This document shows positions 1 to 13,517 of a stretch of DNA of 64,000 nucleotides, one piece after another. A program made the position numbers and the translations under genes. Origin of the DNA: Jackrogersella multiformis (Eukaryota; Ascomycota; Sordariomycetes; Xylariales; Hypoxylaceae). Location: assembly GCA_902806575.1 (NCBI GenBank), contig CADCXD010000011.1, positions 930,001 through 994,000 on the forward strand, given 5' to 3'. The notes under the pieces are model-generated. The model saw only the letters and a program-made list of their open reading frames with translations, was not told the origin of the DNA and made no database searches. Each line of letters opens with the position of its first letter. The first letter of the stretch is position 1.

Positions 1-1970
1 TTTTCGAGGAATAGTATAGATTCTTTGAACCGGCGGTACGCCAATTTGGAAAACGCCACCTTAGCCTGAGGAGCCTGTGCGAACTGGACAATGGCTATTG
101 TCCCTGTCGGCGGCATGAGCACCTTCAATATCTGGCCGTGTTCTTCAAAGAGGGTTCTGAGCTCCTCGATTGTAGTGCCGTAAGGGAAGTTCTTCACTAG
201 GATAGCCGTGTCACCTCGTGGCCCTGACTTGAAGGCATTCAGATCGACACCATTAGCTACTAAGTAGGCTTTGGTGTCTTGGATCGTTGAGGTTTCAGCT
301 ATGGCTTGCTTCACAGCTGCGTCAGAACTAGTTGGGTCGAGCAGTTCCGCCTTGGAGATCCCTAAACGATCGGCAACTGATGAGTTCACAGCATCCTGAT
401 TCATGTAGAGCGAATTCCAATTAAATCTAGACTCTGCTGCCTTAGCTCTTTTCTTGATGAGGTTCTGTTGCTTCAATGGCAACTTGGACAGTGTGAACTC
501 GTCCAGATTGTGATCACGTTTTGCCGTTGCTGGTAGGACGTGTAATATCCTCCCCTGAAAAGAAGATCGATCTGCTTGGAATGCTTTTGTTGCGTCGTCT
601 AGGCTAGCGAACAAAACAAAGCCAATTCCGCGATTATTACCCGAGTCTTGCATTGGAACGTGTACCTATCTTCATTTTAGCAGGAATGAAAGGTAACTGA
701 CAGGGGTAAATTAATGAAGAAGGGATGTTTCTCAGATCCAGAGCATCTACTAAAATACTGGCCCAGGCTTCTCATCAGATACCATTGGTATCAGCTGTCC
801 CTATCTGGGGTTCATCATAGAAAAAAAAGAAGGAAAAATCTTTAAAAAGGCAAGGAAGTCTCACCTCCTCAATATCGCCATATCGCTTGAAATATGACCT
901 GAGATCGTCTTCAGTGGCTGAATACGGCAGATTTCGCACGAATAGCCTCTTGGTCTTGGTGACTGTATCGAGATCATCGTCTTTTGGTTCCGCACTGGAT
1001 TCGTCTAAATCTAATTGATGACTTTCATTAATCATATCTTGATCTTCATCCATGGTTGCATCAACAACCTCGGGCTGTTCTTGCTCCTGGCTTGGTGGTT
1101 TAGGTGGCAGGTCCCTGGAAGATGTGGTGGTAGGCACGACGTCTTCATCATCAACTAGGTCAAGCAACCGATTCGTCCGTGATCGTAACCAGTCATCATC
1201 CGTAGCAGCTATACGAGTGGAAGCCGCGGTAATGCCAGGATTAGTTGGTGGCACTGGTCCTATCAGGTGTTCTTCAGGTATATCGACCTTTTCTTGGAGC
1301 TGATCATTTACCCCGTCAACCACATTTATTAGCGGTTGTGTGGTCTCTCGAGGCTGGCTCTTCTTTCGTCGGCTTGGTATGACTTCATATTCGTTGTCGG
1401 ATGCCCCCTCGTCAACAGCAAGTGCTGCATATTTTGCAGGAGGCTCGTCTATAGATTCTGCAGTGACTCCATGTATTTTGCTTGTCGAAGTCTTCGCAGG
1501 CTGCATGACATTTAGGAACTCTTGCAATTTCGGGTTCGATTCATCGACCGCATCTCGCTTCCTTTTCTTCGCGTTCTCCAGGTTTGCCTCTGGTTCTGAA
1601 GGCTGTTTGGCAGTCGTCCGGAATGTCTCCGTGCTAGTTGTTGGGCCGTTTCTTCTTTCCTTTTCCTTAGCCAGGGATGGATCTGATATCTACAAGTAAA
1701 ATTAGACTAATGCGAACAATTGCTGGGATTGAGCACACCAACAGGTCTTGCCAACTCGACGGTTATCTTGGACATCCGTACGAAGGAACGATTGAAATAT
1801 TTGACTGCGCTAGCAGCCTCCTGCGAGTCCTTGTAGCCAACATATCCAATCCTTCGATGGGGTATCAGCTTGATATCTGTGATATGACCTTTTGACGCGA
1901 AGTGCTTTCGCAAATCGGCCTCATTAAGATTTGGTGGCAGACCTTTCACGAAGATTCGAGACGAATCCAT
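1..1970 (-). CDS. MRD1: Multiple RNA-binding domain protein Mrd1 (5' part, truncated by window edge)
   Basis: Mrd1 is a nucleolar protein with several RRMs that binds U3 snoRNA and pre-rRNA and is needed for 18S rRNA processing. Exons read on the minus strand are 1970-1737, 1689-865 and 665 to the window edge. The introns are 1736-1690 and 864-666. RRM1 is at the very N-terminus (IFVKGLPPNL as RNP2-like start). A long acidic linker follows. RRM2 starts near residue 322 (RLFVRNLPYSATEDDLR) and is split by intron 2 right after DIEE. RRM3 starts near residue 503 (ILVKNFPYGTTIEELR). The N-terminal RRM, the long spacer and then closely spaced RRMs match the Mrd1 family. The C-terminal RRMs lie outside the window. 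Intron 1 has an imperfect donor (GTGCTC), but the frame joins cleanly there. Confidence 0.9.
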
Positions 1971-2813
1971 GATAAATATTAGTGGCAGCCGGTATCCTTA
2001 TGAATTCATCAGAGGCTTGTAAGAAACGAAGTGCGTGCTGGTGCAATCATTGAGCTTTGTGGAATTTTAGATTTGCACTTTATGAAATGTGATGTGCGAT
2101 GTGCGATGATGGAAACGCGTTGATAGTGTAGAGGGTAAAAAAATTGTTGCAATTTTCGTTATCAGAGGGAAAGTACCTATGCGGTTATCATCACGTGGTA
2201 CAATGTCCCACCTGCGGCTCTTCAGCCCCATCGTTCACGATTTATTTATCTTAGCTTAGCTGCTTAGGTAAATTCCCAAAGTTCTATATGTGGTCCGTGC
2301 ATAATGGCCTAAACCTCCCTACCAATTACCAATAAGAACAAAGATATATTCAGGGTTTAGGTACGTCAGGTCCCAGGAACCAATGACAGGGGATGATCCA
2401 AACAACCCGCATTCGAGTTCTTTAGTGTAGTGTACCTAGGTACAGTAAATCGGCAAACACGCGACTTTGCACTTTAGGCACTAACCAGCCGCCCTACAAG
2501 TGTTCAACAACTTTCAACAACTTTCACCGCCGAACCGATCAAAACAGGCTCGACGAGGCTAGGATTACAACCTTAGTACACAATTGCAGTAGTTACAAAT
2601 TTTGTATTCACCACCACTACGTTTTTGAGCCTTTAATTCAGGTATGTTTGTTGTATATTAGCCATGATCTTATTGGTAATTTCTTGGCCGTACAGCATTG
2701 GTGTCTTTGTCTTCTGGTATAAACAAGGCTTTATTTATCTAAGTACTAATTATTATTATTTCATACCACAGAACTACTAAAGTATCGCAAGGTCAGCTTC
2801 GCAAATCGAGAAG
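1971..2813. promoter_or_regulatory. Divergent intergenic region between MRD1 and the LC8 gene
   Basis: This is an 843-bp spacer between two divergently transcribed genes, so it must hold both promoters. It contains one exact TACCTAGGTA palindrome at 2433-2442. The last 150 bases before the LC8 start may hold a non-coding 5' exon or intron, because a GTATGT-type donor occurs after TTCAG near 2640. No open reading frame of note was seen. Confidence 0.5.
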
Positions 2814-3451
2814 ATGGCAGAACAACAATCCCCCCCACCGGCTGGCAACCGCGACAAACTCGAAGGTCCGTCTCAATCGCCTAGTCCGTGAAGATTTCGC
2901 TTGGCTGACAAGTCTCCTCGTTTCATAGCCCAGATCAAGTCGGCAGATATGGTTAGAATAAACAATTCAAGGATGGAGAAAACATCGACTTAGGCTAACG
3001 TATAAGTTCAGACGGAAGATATGCAACAGGAAGCAATCGACGTTGGTATGTGTTGGCATTAAGGGTTACGGGAATATGGTCGAGTCTGTTCTGACGTCAA
3101 TTGAATAGCCCAGGAAGCCATGGGCAAATACACCATCGAGAAGGATATCGCACAACACATCAAGCGCACGGTAAGTTCGTCTATGAAGTTCGGTGCCCAG
3201 TAGTGTTATAATTGTTAGATGGGATACCTAATTTGCTGTACCAGTTCGACGAGCGAAAGGGGCCGACCTGGCATTGCATAGTAGGCCGAAATTTTGGAAG
3301 CTTCGTTACTCACGGTATGTTCCTTTTGTCCCAGACAGACGTCATATCAGTAATATAAGGTCATGTTTGGGCTAACGTGGTAGTAGAGACGAAACATTTC
3401 ATCTACTTCTACCTCGGACACTGCGCTATCCTGCTTTTCAAGACACAGTAG
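2814..3451 (+). CDS. Dynein light chain, LC8 type
   Basis: LC8 is a small dimeric hub protein. It is a light chain of cytoplasmic dynein and binds short linear motifs in many partners. Six exons give 101 residues: 2814-2865, 2929-2951, 3012-3045, 3109-3170, 3245-3314 and 3387-3451. All junctions keep frame and have GT-AG ends. The C-terminal half carries the family signature: IEKDIAQHIK, then GPTWHCIVGRNFGSFVTH, then ETKHFIYFYLGH and AILLFKTQ at the end. Length fits the family (about 90-105). Five introns in a gene this small is dense, and exon 2 is only 23 nt. The gene was reconstructed by joining short exons. Confidence 0.93.
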
Positions 3452-4728
3452 AACGGTGGCATCTGTTTAGCTTTTCAGCAATCCTCGAAGTCTTAGCCCT
3501 CCGCGGCATGTGACGTTCGTGATCATTGTTGTTGCAAAGATGGTTGGTTCCAAGGGCGTGAAAGCGATGATAGTGTAACCCCATATTTTACTACCTACGT
3601 AGTTCGATCACAGCATCGATGTGGGTTGATGTACGTCGTCGTCCCCATAAACTACCCAGGTAGCGTTCATAGAGAAGACAGACAATCTGAATATACAAAA
3701 TGATGAAGGACACGCAAAGTGAAGCATAGTAAGGATTATCTAGTAGGGAGGTGATCTGATCAGAATCATGTGCCTTGTATACTTACCTACCTAGGTAGAC
3801 AAGGTGACATGATCCGAACAGCCACGCCGGCAATGATCATTTCTGCTTTTGTTCTTGCAGGAAATGTCCGAGTGATGTGTATGCGTAGGAGGGGATGTCA
3901 ATTTTGTCTTTCGCAATGCGGCTTTGCAGGGTCCCTTTCCGGAAACCAGCAGCGGCTAGAAGCGTTTTATATATCCCGGGATAAATATGTCAAGGGTAAG
4001 ATATTAGCCAACCGGCGACTTCTCCTTTAGCTACCTACGTACTACGGATACAGGTATTAAGAGCTCCCGGACCTATTACTAGCCAGGTAATATATAAATT
4101 TCCTAGGGGAGCAAAAGAGAGGGCAACACAATCAAATTGCCTATACCGATCGCGGACCAGCACTCGAAATATTTTGTTGGATGCCAAGAGACAGCCCAGG
4201 TAATATGATACCTCGTTCGATTACCTACCGCTTATCCTTACCAAGGTATTTCAATCATACAGCGCCTAGTTACATACCTAGGTACTTAGGTAGGTAGGGG
4301 AAGGAAAAGAGAAAAAAGGGTCACATGGGTTGAAATGATGTAGGTATGTACACTAGTCGTCCAGGGTCACCACCTAGAATACTATGTACCCTAAGGTTAG
4401 GTAGGTACGTAAGCAATATATTATATTGTTTCGTTTTCCTTAGTTTAGGAAACTGACCATTTATACTCCGTGTTACTACCTAGGTATTACTAGGTAGGAG
4501 CAGAGGAAGTGAGTAGGCAATTAAGGTTTGTAGATTAGCATTGCGTGTACTAAAGAGGGGCTAGTGACATAAACCTGGGGTCTTACGTATGTATTCTTGA
4601 GCCATAAAATATATGTAAGAAGTACAAACAATAATACCATAGGAAAGGAACCGCATCTCCCCCGGTGTCGCACTACCGAACCTTGCGAACTTTATCTATT
4701 ATGTACCTATCCAAGGTACTTAGGTACG

Positions 4729-4784
4729 TATAATAGTATAATGGTATAATAGTTTAATGGTATAATGGCATAATATGCATAATC
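4729..4784. repeat. 8-bp tandem repeat, about seven units
   Basis: Successive octamers read TATAATAG, TATAATGG, TATAATAG, TTTAATGG, TATAATGG, CATAATAT, GCATAATC. This is an imperfect (TATAATRG)n minisatellite in non-coding DNA. Confidence 0.8.
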
Positions 4785-7700
4785 CTCTTTGCTATGAAGA
4801 AGAGAAGATTGTAGATGGAGTCCAATTCTTACATGTAACAGGTCACACCACCACCAACCTCTTCCCGAGTTCCGCCCGTTCGCCTACCGGTCCAGATGGA
4901 TGAATGTAACAATGGGGCTCGACAGATGCACGGTATGGAATGATTATTACACCGGTTTGAGAGAGAACTTGGGAACTTTGAAAACTATCCCATTCGGCCG
5001 ACTATGAATCAAGGCCGACTAGGTATAACCTACCATGTACCTAAGGTATATACATCGCTTGAGGCTGCTGATTTTGGAAGCGAAACCATTTCAAGCCATG
5101 CCAAGCCACTATCAACTCATAGCAAACAAAGTCGAATCGTGTACCTACCTACTGCTAGGCTGGGTGGCTAAGAAAGTGAATGGCTTAAGAAGAAGGTGGT
5201 GATAGTAGTGGTGGTGCAAAACCCGGTCTATTGACACACTATATGCAAGCTACTGCTACCCTTCACGATGCCTGAGTAGGTACCCACCAGTTCATACCAG
5301 TCCGGAGAATCCTCTAATCCCATCTGGAGTTATCGGGTCTAATGGGATGGATCGAGGGATGTGACGGCGGGGCATTCGGACAATCTCGACAAGTGCTTGC
5401 ATTCCCGCAACCCGCTTCCTTTGACTTACATCTGTCCAATAATACCTCTGGATTGATTCTACCTACCTAGGTACCCGTCCTCCGCATCGTCGAATGCGGC
5501 AGGAGCTGTCATCTCCCTTGTGGCGAGGCCGCTCGCACGAAACTGTTACAGCGTCATGTTTTTATTCTTTCGAGACGAATGCTTCGAAGACTTAGGAATA
5601 GATATACTTCCGGTCGAAGCTCCCAATGACTCGACGAGAGCAGTAGGTTGCCTTGGAAAAATAGTCCAAGTTCTAGAACCCTACGAAGCTATTGTGGACT
5701 CTAGTGTAGACAGCTGGGAGTTGGACTACACTAGATATGCAATAGCCTATAATCTGTATCCGCTTTCTTCCTTGACTAAGAGCTAAGCGTCGGCCGAAGA
5801 GGCAGGTTTCCGTCCTAAGTTTACCGAGCAGTTGGGAGGACAACAATGGATGTCAGTGAGGGAATTGGGCATAACAAGGAAATATCTCTTGCCGAACAAG
5901 AATGGTTACAACATCTAACCTTAAGTAATCGACTAATAATCTAGCGTATAGATCTCGCGCCTCGGGCCTTATGGCTTGTTACGAAGCCACGGGCAAGCAC
6001 AGTTGTGTAGCTAACGAACTTCTCTGCAATAATTCCCATCTAGGATTTACGAATGAGACAAGGTTGTATACCTAGGTACCTAGGTGTGTACATCCGTAGG
6101 TCGGTTGACGATTCCCCCACAAACCGGTCCTTCCAGCGTGGGTGACGAGGTAGATGTTGTTGTTGCAACGCAACACACCGCATCAACTAGCCAATCTCGG
6201 ATGGGTGCTGGCCGCATCGACACACTGTACACTGGTTTTGCAATATGGATTGATATGGAAAGTGACGACATCTTGCCTTTCCCCCGGGGATTCGTATATT
6301 GGGGCGAGACTCCCGATAACGTGGAAAGCAGTGATTTGAGTGTTATACGTCCACCTATATTCGTCAACCGCGGGGACAGCAATATGGGCAGAGCGTTGAA
6401 AGGGCCGTCCTATGTGTCCCTAGGTGTGGTAGGTATTGTAAGTAGGATGTGTGGGGCGGAACGCCACGACCATGTTCCCTTCTATCCAGACGGAGATTCC
6501 AATTCCTTTCGGTCGTCGGCCCCTCGTGGCGCAACCAGCCCGTGCAGATTCTCGCGTGGATGACCTGCAGCTAGCTGCTTAGCAAGCGAGAGGCAATGGA
6601 TAAGAGGACTGTGGCACGTAGCTGATATCGCACCGTGCCCACAACGCATACCTAACACCTATGTACACACACCTAGTGTACACAGGCGCACACACATACA
6701 TACGTCGATGTCACGATATGAGAGATATCGATGACAATTAGCTAACTTGGGTATCCATCGACATGCTAGCTGTTGCGTAGAAGGGTTACCATTATGTTAA
6801 TGGCAATATTAATGACAATATAAAGAATACCTAGTGGTTTATTATAGTCGGGCCTTCGTCGTGCCTCATGTCAGCTGAATGATATCAAGGCATAATATGT
6901 AATTCTCAGCTAGCCTTTTAAACAACCTACCTACATGTACTTACCTACCTACCGTAAATAATACCTTTTAGATAAATAAGGCACCGTCGAGGAAGCTCGA
7001 TTTTTCAGCATACTTCTACAAGATTGCTTACTCACCGACCACTCTCGAGATGTGGCGGTTCCATCGCTAGAAGCGGTGATTGTTAATAATCATGGTCGAA
7101 TGCAGACTCCCGGTTATCATACCATGTACCTACCTGGATTAGGTGGTGTACAGCATCGTTCCTCGCTTCAATGATCCCTTTTTGGTCTGGCACGATAGTG
7201 TAGACGTACTACTGATATTCTGTATCGATCATTAAAAGGCACTCGTTGACCAGGTAATAACTGAGACCATCTCATCGTCTACGTCTTATAATTTTTGGAG
7301 GGGATTGGATGGGATTGGAATTCCACTTGAGTACTTGGCATCGTAGCGTTGGCCCCTTTAGAAACGTTTGCTGCTATGTTACGTACGATTCTGAATTGGC
7401 ATCTGTGTGTAGTATGTATGTCGGGAAAAGAAGTTGTTAATTATTATTAATTACCTAAGTGATCCCCAGTCCAAATCTGGCGAGATTGACAGGTACATTA
7501 CATGCTGGAATTAGAATCCCTCGCATGTTGAAGATTCTGGACCTGCCTGTGTGTAGTATTAGTATTAACTTACCTGCTTAGGTACCTACCTGTAGTAGAC
7601 AGTAGGCTATGTGTTATCCAAGTCCCACCGGCCGAAGGCAAATTCATTGGTGGATCGCGGTGGAGAGCTTCCCTCGGCTGCTATCTAGGTACATTGATAA

Positions 7701-10689
7701 TACTTACGCAGCTACCTCTTACGGGCCTTTCCCCGTCGTACCTTGAAGTTTCGACTGAACCTTCTGTAAATAGATCCACCGCCCGCCTCTTTCTTTCTTT
7801 CCTTTCTTCCCATTAGAGTGTTTAAGTAAATATATATACATACCTACCTAGGTACATAGGTAAGTATATTCTTGCCTAACTGCTTAAATAAATACAATAT
7901 ATAAAATCAGGTGCCCGGAAATCATCATGACAATTTACTCCTAAATATCAAATACCTAGCTCGTCATATTTCTCGATTTACAAATCTGCAAAGAGAAAAC
8001 TATCAAGAGCGTCGAGATCCACCCTCCATTAGTGGGATGATCTGACGTTACGGCATGCCCGTCTAATTCGGCTCCAGGTCGACGACAGCTACGGTACCAG
8101 TCGAGATTTGGACCATACATACCTAGTGTAGGTGCACACAGTCGCCGCCACCGCGGAGACGAACAAAGAGAGTATCGTGCTGCAGAGCATAAGCTCTATG
8201 GTTTCAGTCAGATCTGGGACAATATATATGTACCTAGGTATGTATATATGTATGTACATTACCATTACCAGTTCTGCCAGTAGATTTAACATAGTATGTC
8301 TTTCTTATGCCGGCTGGACTCGTTCTCGATTGGCCCCAACTGTAATCCATAATGACATATCATACCCAATCGGGAATCGAAAGCCCTGCATGTCAGCGCG
8401 TTGGCGAACCTTTTCGGGGTCCATGATCCATCTCCCAGGAAAATCTTATATCTGCAAAGCTCATTCGCACAGGCGAACCTCTGAAATAATCAGCCTGGCC
8501 GTGGGCCGTCAGGCGTGCAAAAAATAGCTGCATTTTTTTTTCTTCTTCTTTTCTTTCTTACAATCTGCTGACCACCGCCATGCATTGCCTACTAGAATTG
8601 CCGGAACATGATGGTAACTTGAAGATGTCGGCCCTTAGCGTGCTAAGAATCCTCAATATGATACCCCCTAATCAAATCTAATCAAATATAAAGCTCTCTG
8701 CAAACATATGCGAGCCTAGCAAGATGGGTAACCTCCCTGCGTACAATACATCTAATAGGTACATCTAAAACATCTAATACATCTACATAGAACTAAGATC
8801 GAGTGTCACCACATAAAGAGGGTTGTCCTATTTCGCCTCGTATTTGGGCCTGACAACTAAGCATGTATGCACCAGTTTGCCTACTACCTAGGCATAGGCT
8901 GCTAGATAGGAGGTAGGAGGTAGGTACAGTAGGTACTTCACACGCAATGCCTGACCGACGTACGTATCAACACAAGTGAGTGCTCTTTGACGAGGACATT
9001 CACCGAATTCTGCAGACTGTCACTTATCATCTGATATGGATGGATACTAGTGATGAGTTGGCTTGCCTTTCGACCACATCATTGCATTATGTTTTACACT
9101 AGCAGTAGCAGGAAAGGTATGGATGAGCCTCAGTGCGATACCTACCTACCTACTGACGCTACTAACGTCAAAATGCCATGCTCTAGCGCCCAAGCAAAGT
9201 GATGTAATTTAGGCCTTGGGGACTCCCAGCATTTGATCCTTTTGGTCAGACAGGTACCAACTGAATTCATTCGTCACTAGTAAGACCGGCCAATGATTCA
9301 TATATCCTTACCCTCATCCTCACACATGCTCACACTGGTATGTAGGTACCTAAGTAGGTATTGTTTCTATTTGTCGATTCTTACGTGGTAAAGAGTGAAG
9401 GAATATCTAGGAGGGTTTCCCCCTTGTATCAAAATAGGAAAAGAGAGAAACGGACAGACAATGGAGAAATCATATTTAAGAGAAATAACCATAAACGGTT
9501 AGTAGATCCGCCTTTGCTACGCACTACTCTTCCGCGTACCTAGTGTACCACTTCGAACCTACCTCACATATGTAGGTACCTATGTATATATGTACATACC
9601 GCATGCCTCATACCTACCTAGTGCCCTAGTGCCTACGTGTATAAATGTGAATAATATGATACGATATAATACGTTATGGTACTATGTAGGACAAATGGTC
9701 ATTTTAACAATTGAATCATACCTGCTTAGGTACCCATCTATTATAGTCTTGTGGTTAGAGATAAACTCTCAGTCTCTCTACCCAGTGTGCGCAGCTGCCC
9801 AGTAAGTTCGAAGGCAGGAAGGTTAGCCTTTACACTAAATAGCTACCTAGGTACATACACTACACGTAACTGGCCGCTCCGTCCAAGGGAAAATGCATGC
9901 ATCTGCTCATCCGCAAATCCCATAACCCCTGTCTCACACAGCCCAAGTTCGAAGTATCTTTCATGTACACATGCGATGGGACTCAGGACTAATGCTTGGG
10001 CGCTACAGCGGGTTGCCTTACCTACTGTGCCCTACGTGCCCTGTACATGCTTCGTATCGTACCTGGACAGGTACCAAAAGCTTCCTAAAGCTTCCTAGAC
10101 TGCAAAATAATAACAATGCTATTAGGTACCATAATAACCCGGGCTGTGCTGTCGTCTTTCAATTTTTATATTACACCTTACCTACCTAAGCACCTACCCT
10201 ATGCAGATAATTTAACAAAAACATATTAATGCGAATTGTGAAGAGCTTTATATATATATTTATATTTAGGTATATTTCTTGTGCCTTAGCGGCGTGATCT
10301 TCTTGGCCTTTTTGCAAGTAAATTAGATCATTATTTCCGCCGTCAATGACTCCTATTGTCTTGTTTGTGGTTTGGTGATTAGTGCTTCTTTCACAGTGCA
10401 AGTGAAATAACATTCAATGGCTTGGCCTTTGAGAGTTAGACATGAATGACTACCCAGGTACCTAGATACCTACATTAATAGTGTAGGTACCTACCTACCT
10501 AAGTACCTAGTATACATATGAACCTTAGGTATTACACTTTTTACTAATAAGGTTTAGTTTTCTAGGCTGAGGGGACGGGATGAACTAAGCAAGCGTAGTA
10601 CTAAGTTAGGTACTTAGCCAGTACTTTCTAGGACCACCCTAGTCATGCTCCACTCCTAGGTACATCCCACCCCATCCATCCATCCATCT

Positions 10690-11020
10690 GTGCCTTCATT
10701 TTCCCTTCTCTTTCTCCTCTTGACCAAGATTCAACGAGACCAATCCGTACGACCTCGTACTTCCCATTACTTCCAACTCTCTCTATTACTACTACACCAC
10801 ACACTTCACACTTCTTTTCCCTCATCACTTCTCTACATTGCTAACCTACAACCTACAACCTACGACCCTACCACTCTATTACTCTTATCGTTCTATTTTG
10901 GAATTCAATCCTTATACCACCTCCCAACCTTCACTCGTCTACCATCTCCAAACATTAACGCCCTTGAATTCTACTTACATAGCCATGTGACGGAGCTGCA
11001 TGGGAAGTCGGGTCATTATC
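10690..11020 (+). promoter_or_regulatory. Pyrimidine-rich, G-poor tract upstream of the ELL gene
   Basis: For roughly 300 bases the plus strand is almost entirely C, T and A, with long CT runs (CTTCTCTTTCTCCTC) followed by CTACAACCTACAAC repeats. Strand-asymmetric CT tracts of this sort commonly precede the transcription start of filamentous-fungus genes. The tract sits 200-500 bases before the ELL start codon. This is an inference from position and composition only. Confidence 0.4.
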
Positions 11021-11215
11021 AAGTTGGACTCTTGATAGTCTGGCTAGGTGCAGAACTCGTGCAGTTAGTTGTCTTGCCTCGACGATTACCTTACCACACC
11101 ACATACCACACACCATTGTTATAACGTATCTCTTGGTACCGACGAATCGACATCGTAAATCCTCCATCCCGCATTTATTATACCTCACGTAGTTGACGTC
11201 TACGAAATTATCAAC

Positions 11216-13517
11216 ATGTCAGCTCTGGCGGTTCCTGATTCCGGCCTCCTCTTGGAGAGCTCGGCCAATTCGAGCGATTACCTGCCGCTGCAAGCTTTCG
11301 GCATAACATTGAGCGATAGTGTCATAGAGGACATGATAAAATGTGTACAAGGCGGGCAGGAGGTCGAATTGACCCTAGGAAGCAGTCCCGTAAGTTTGAT
11401 TTTATTATTTTGCTCTGACCCGTACCATTGTATTGTCGACAATCCACTAGACAACAGAGAGGATGAAGATACCTACATGAAATACAATAGACCTTGAAAC
11501 TAGGCGAAATAATGAAACTAAAAAAAAAAACTTGACGCCCAACATACTACAAGAAACATAATTACATACCTAGGTACCTTATAAAAGGGCTCGGGGAAAC
11601 ATTCAATTAAATAATTTACTGGGCTTTTCCTAACATCATTTTCTACAGAGTTTCTACTTTGGTTCCAGAGAACAGAAAGTCAAATCAATTTCAGAATCAT
11701 TCGACTACGACTTATATCTCACGAAACCGGAAGATACCATAAACAAAGCACAGCGACTACCAAACCCTACAATGTGTATCCTCAGTAAACCACCTGCCAG
11801 TATCCTGGCGAGCAGGGCCGCCAAGAGCAAACCCAAAGATGCGAAGCGAGTGACCAAGGGCAAGCCTCTGCCTGCTGGGAAGTCTGCCATGGCCAGCGTA
11901 TTATCGAACTCGTCCACCAGGTCACTTCCTCCAAGTCCTGCGCTTAACGGAGTCTCTTCGCCGAACCCGGCCTTTTCTGCCTCCCAGCAACTTCTCGAGA
12001 AGAACAAGAACCAGAGGACCGTCCTCGTCCACGAACTAGCATCGAGAGATCAACCCTTCGAGCATCTAGCGGATGTATGGAAGGGTACCGAGGCAGACCT
12101 CAAGCCGACCGTAGAGAAGGTGGCGAACTTGGATGCTTCCTCGAAGAAGTGGAGTCTAAAGAAGATGTACTGGAAAGAATTGGATGTATGGAATTACGAC
12201 TACCGCAGCTACGACGATCGCACGGCAGCTATCGACAACGCTGTCAAACAATATGACAAGCAACGCATTCCGACATCGGCGCCCGAATGGGAGAAGTTGC
12301 TTGCTCCTACTGAACGAGGAAAGGGTATTATCCTTAGCAAGCTTCAAGCAACTCTCGCGAAGGGAAACATCACCCCAGTCCCTCGAGGTCCGACACAGCA
12401 GAAGACCGAAGATGGCGGGAACAAGAGCGATGTCGACTCTTCGAAGGCGAAAGGCGAGGCTATGACTCGATCCAATTCACAACCGGTGGGCAACAAGACG
12501 AAGAAGACAAGCGAACGTGAAGCACAGACAAAGCGCCTCTTCTCAACAACTTCTAAGAAGCCCGCACCAAAGAAACCAGTCAGCAAGCCCAAGCCTATAG
12601 ATGACAAGTCAAAGAAGTACCTTTCCGAAGAGAAGGTCATTGATTCCGAGAGCAGTGGGGATGAGAGACCAATGTCGAGTACCAGCTCAAGCATTTCGAG
12701 GCCCAAACCAGTCGAGAAGCCTATTGAGAGACCTGTTGAAAAGCGTACCGAAAAGCCCGCTCCGAAGGTAGTAGAGAAGTCAAAGGAGAAACCTAAGGAG
12801 AAGGCCGCTCCCGCTCCTCTCCCTCGGCCGAAGCCTGTGGTCCGCGCGCCCCGGCCTCCAGCCAAGCCATCCGTGCCGACCTCACAGAAACGAGCACGGG
12901 AAGAAGACGATAGTAGCTCGAGCTCTGGGGCACCGCTCAGTAAGCGAATCAAGCCGAAAGAGGTTCCGAGGCCGATGTCGAACTCAACGGTTCTGAAGCA
13001 CCGCCCATCGGATGCGAGCCAGAGCTCTAGGAACGCTGGTGCGGGAACCGGAACGGGGTCCTCGAATTTTTCGATGAAGAGCAAAAATACGTCGCCTGCC
13101 AAGTCTTCTCCTCTTGCATCCTCGCCGCCGACGAATGCCTCCGACTTCGAAGAGCAGCAACAGCCCATCCAGCGCCAGCCCAAACCCAAGCCCAAAGTTC
13201 GGAACGGAGAGCGGGAAGTCAATGGTGTGGTGAACAGCGACTCTTTGGGTATTAGTCAGAGCAAGAAGCGAAAGGAGCGGGACACCGACCAGTATTCCTC
13301 GCAACAGTCGACTCCGAACAAGAAGCAGCTGGTGTCAAGGGACGTACTGGTAAAGGCAAGGATATTCACCAAATATTACGAGCGGTATGAAGCGTTGCAT
13401 TATGAAATTTCGGAGTTGAAGGAGCCCCCCGAGGACAAACTGGCGGACTTACTGGACATGCGACAACGACTAGCCGCCATGAAGACCGAGATATCCCAGG
13501 CCGTGGCTTCTAATTAG
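11216..13517 (+). CDS. RNA polymerase II elongation factor ELL-like protein
   Basis: ELL proteins raise the elongation rate of RNA polymerase II and act with EAF partners in the nucleus. Exons are 11216-11389 and 11649-13517, with one 259-bp intron that contains a TACCTAGGTA copy. The product is 680 residues. The N-terminal part (about residues 1-220) has the fungal ELL N-domain layout: LQAFGITLSDSVIEDMI, then SFYFGSREQ. A winged-helix-like stretch follows (LVHELASRDQPFEHLADVW, later KWSLKKMYWKELDVW). The middle is a long Lys/Pro/Ser-rich disordered region. The C-terminus (KARIFTKYYERYEALHYEI onward, last ~60 residues) resembles the occludin-homology domain of ELL. The assignment rests on this architecture. 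I am less sure of the exact orthologue. Confidence 0.75.

Larger units (their letters stand above)
3452..11215. other. 7.8-kb gene-free region with dispersed palindromes
   Basis: No supportable gene was found on either strand. The longest open frames (for example 6084-6563 plus) start at non-ATG codons, have no recognisable motif and run through repeat motifs. Exact copies of TACCTAGGTA lie at 3788, 4275, 4477, 5464, 6069, 7845, 8231 and 9844. Many degenerate copies (TAGGTACCTA, CTACCTACC) lie between them. An octamer tandem repeat is at 4729-4784. From about 10690 to 11020 the plus strand is nearly G-free and pyrimidine-rich, as expected for the promoter/5' leader of the following gene. Confidence 0.6.

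Noticed and set aside
6084..6563. 159-codon plus-strand frame in the gene desert
   Set aside because: Begins with GTG, its first ATG is well inside, it has no motif, and an overlapping minus frame is equally long.
12344..13222. 292-codon antisense ORF inside the ELL gene
   Set aside because: Shadow of a Lys/Pro/Ser-rich coding region; no independent motif.
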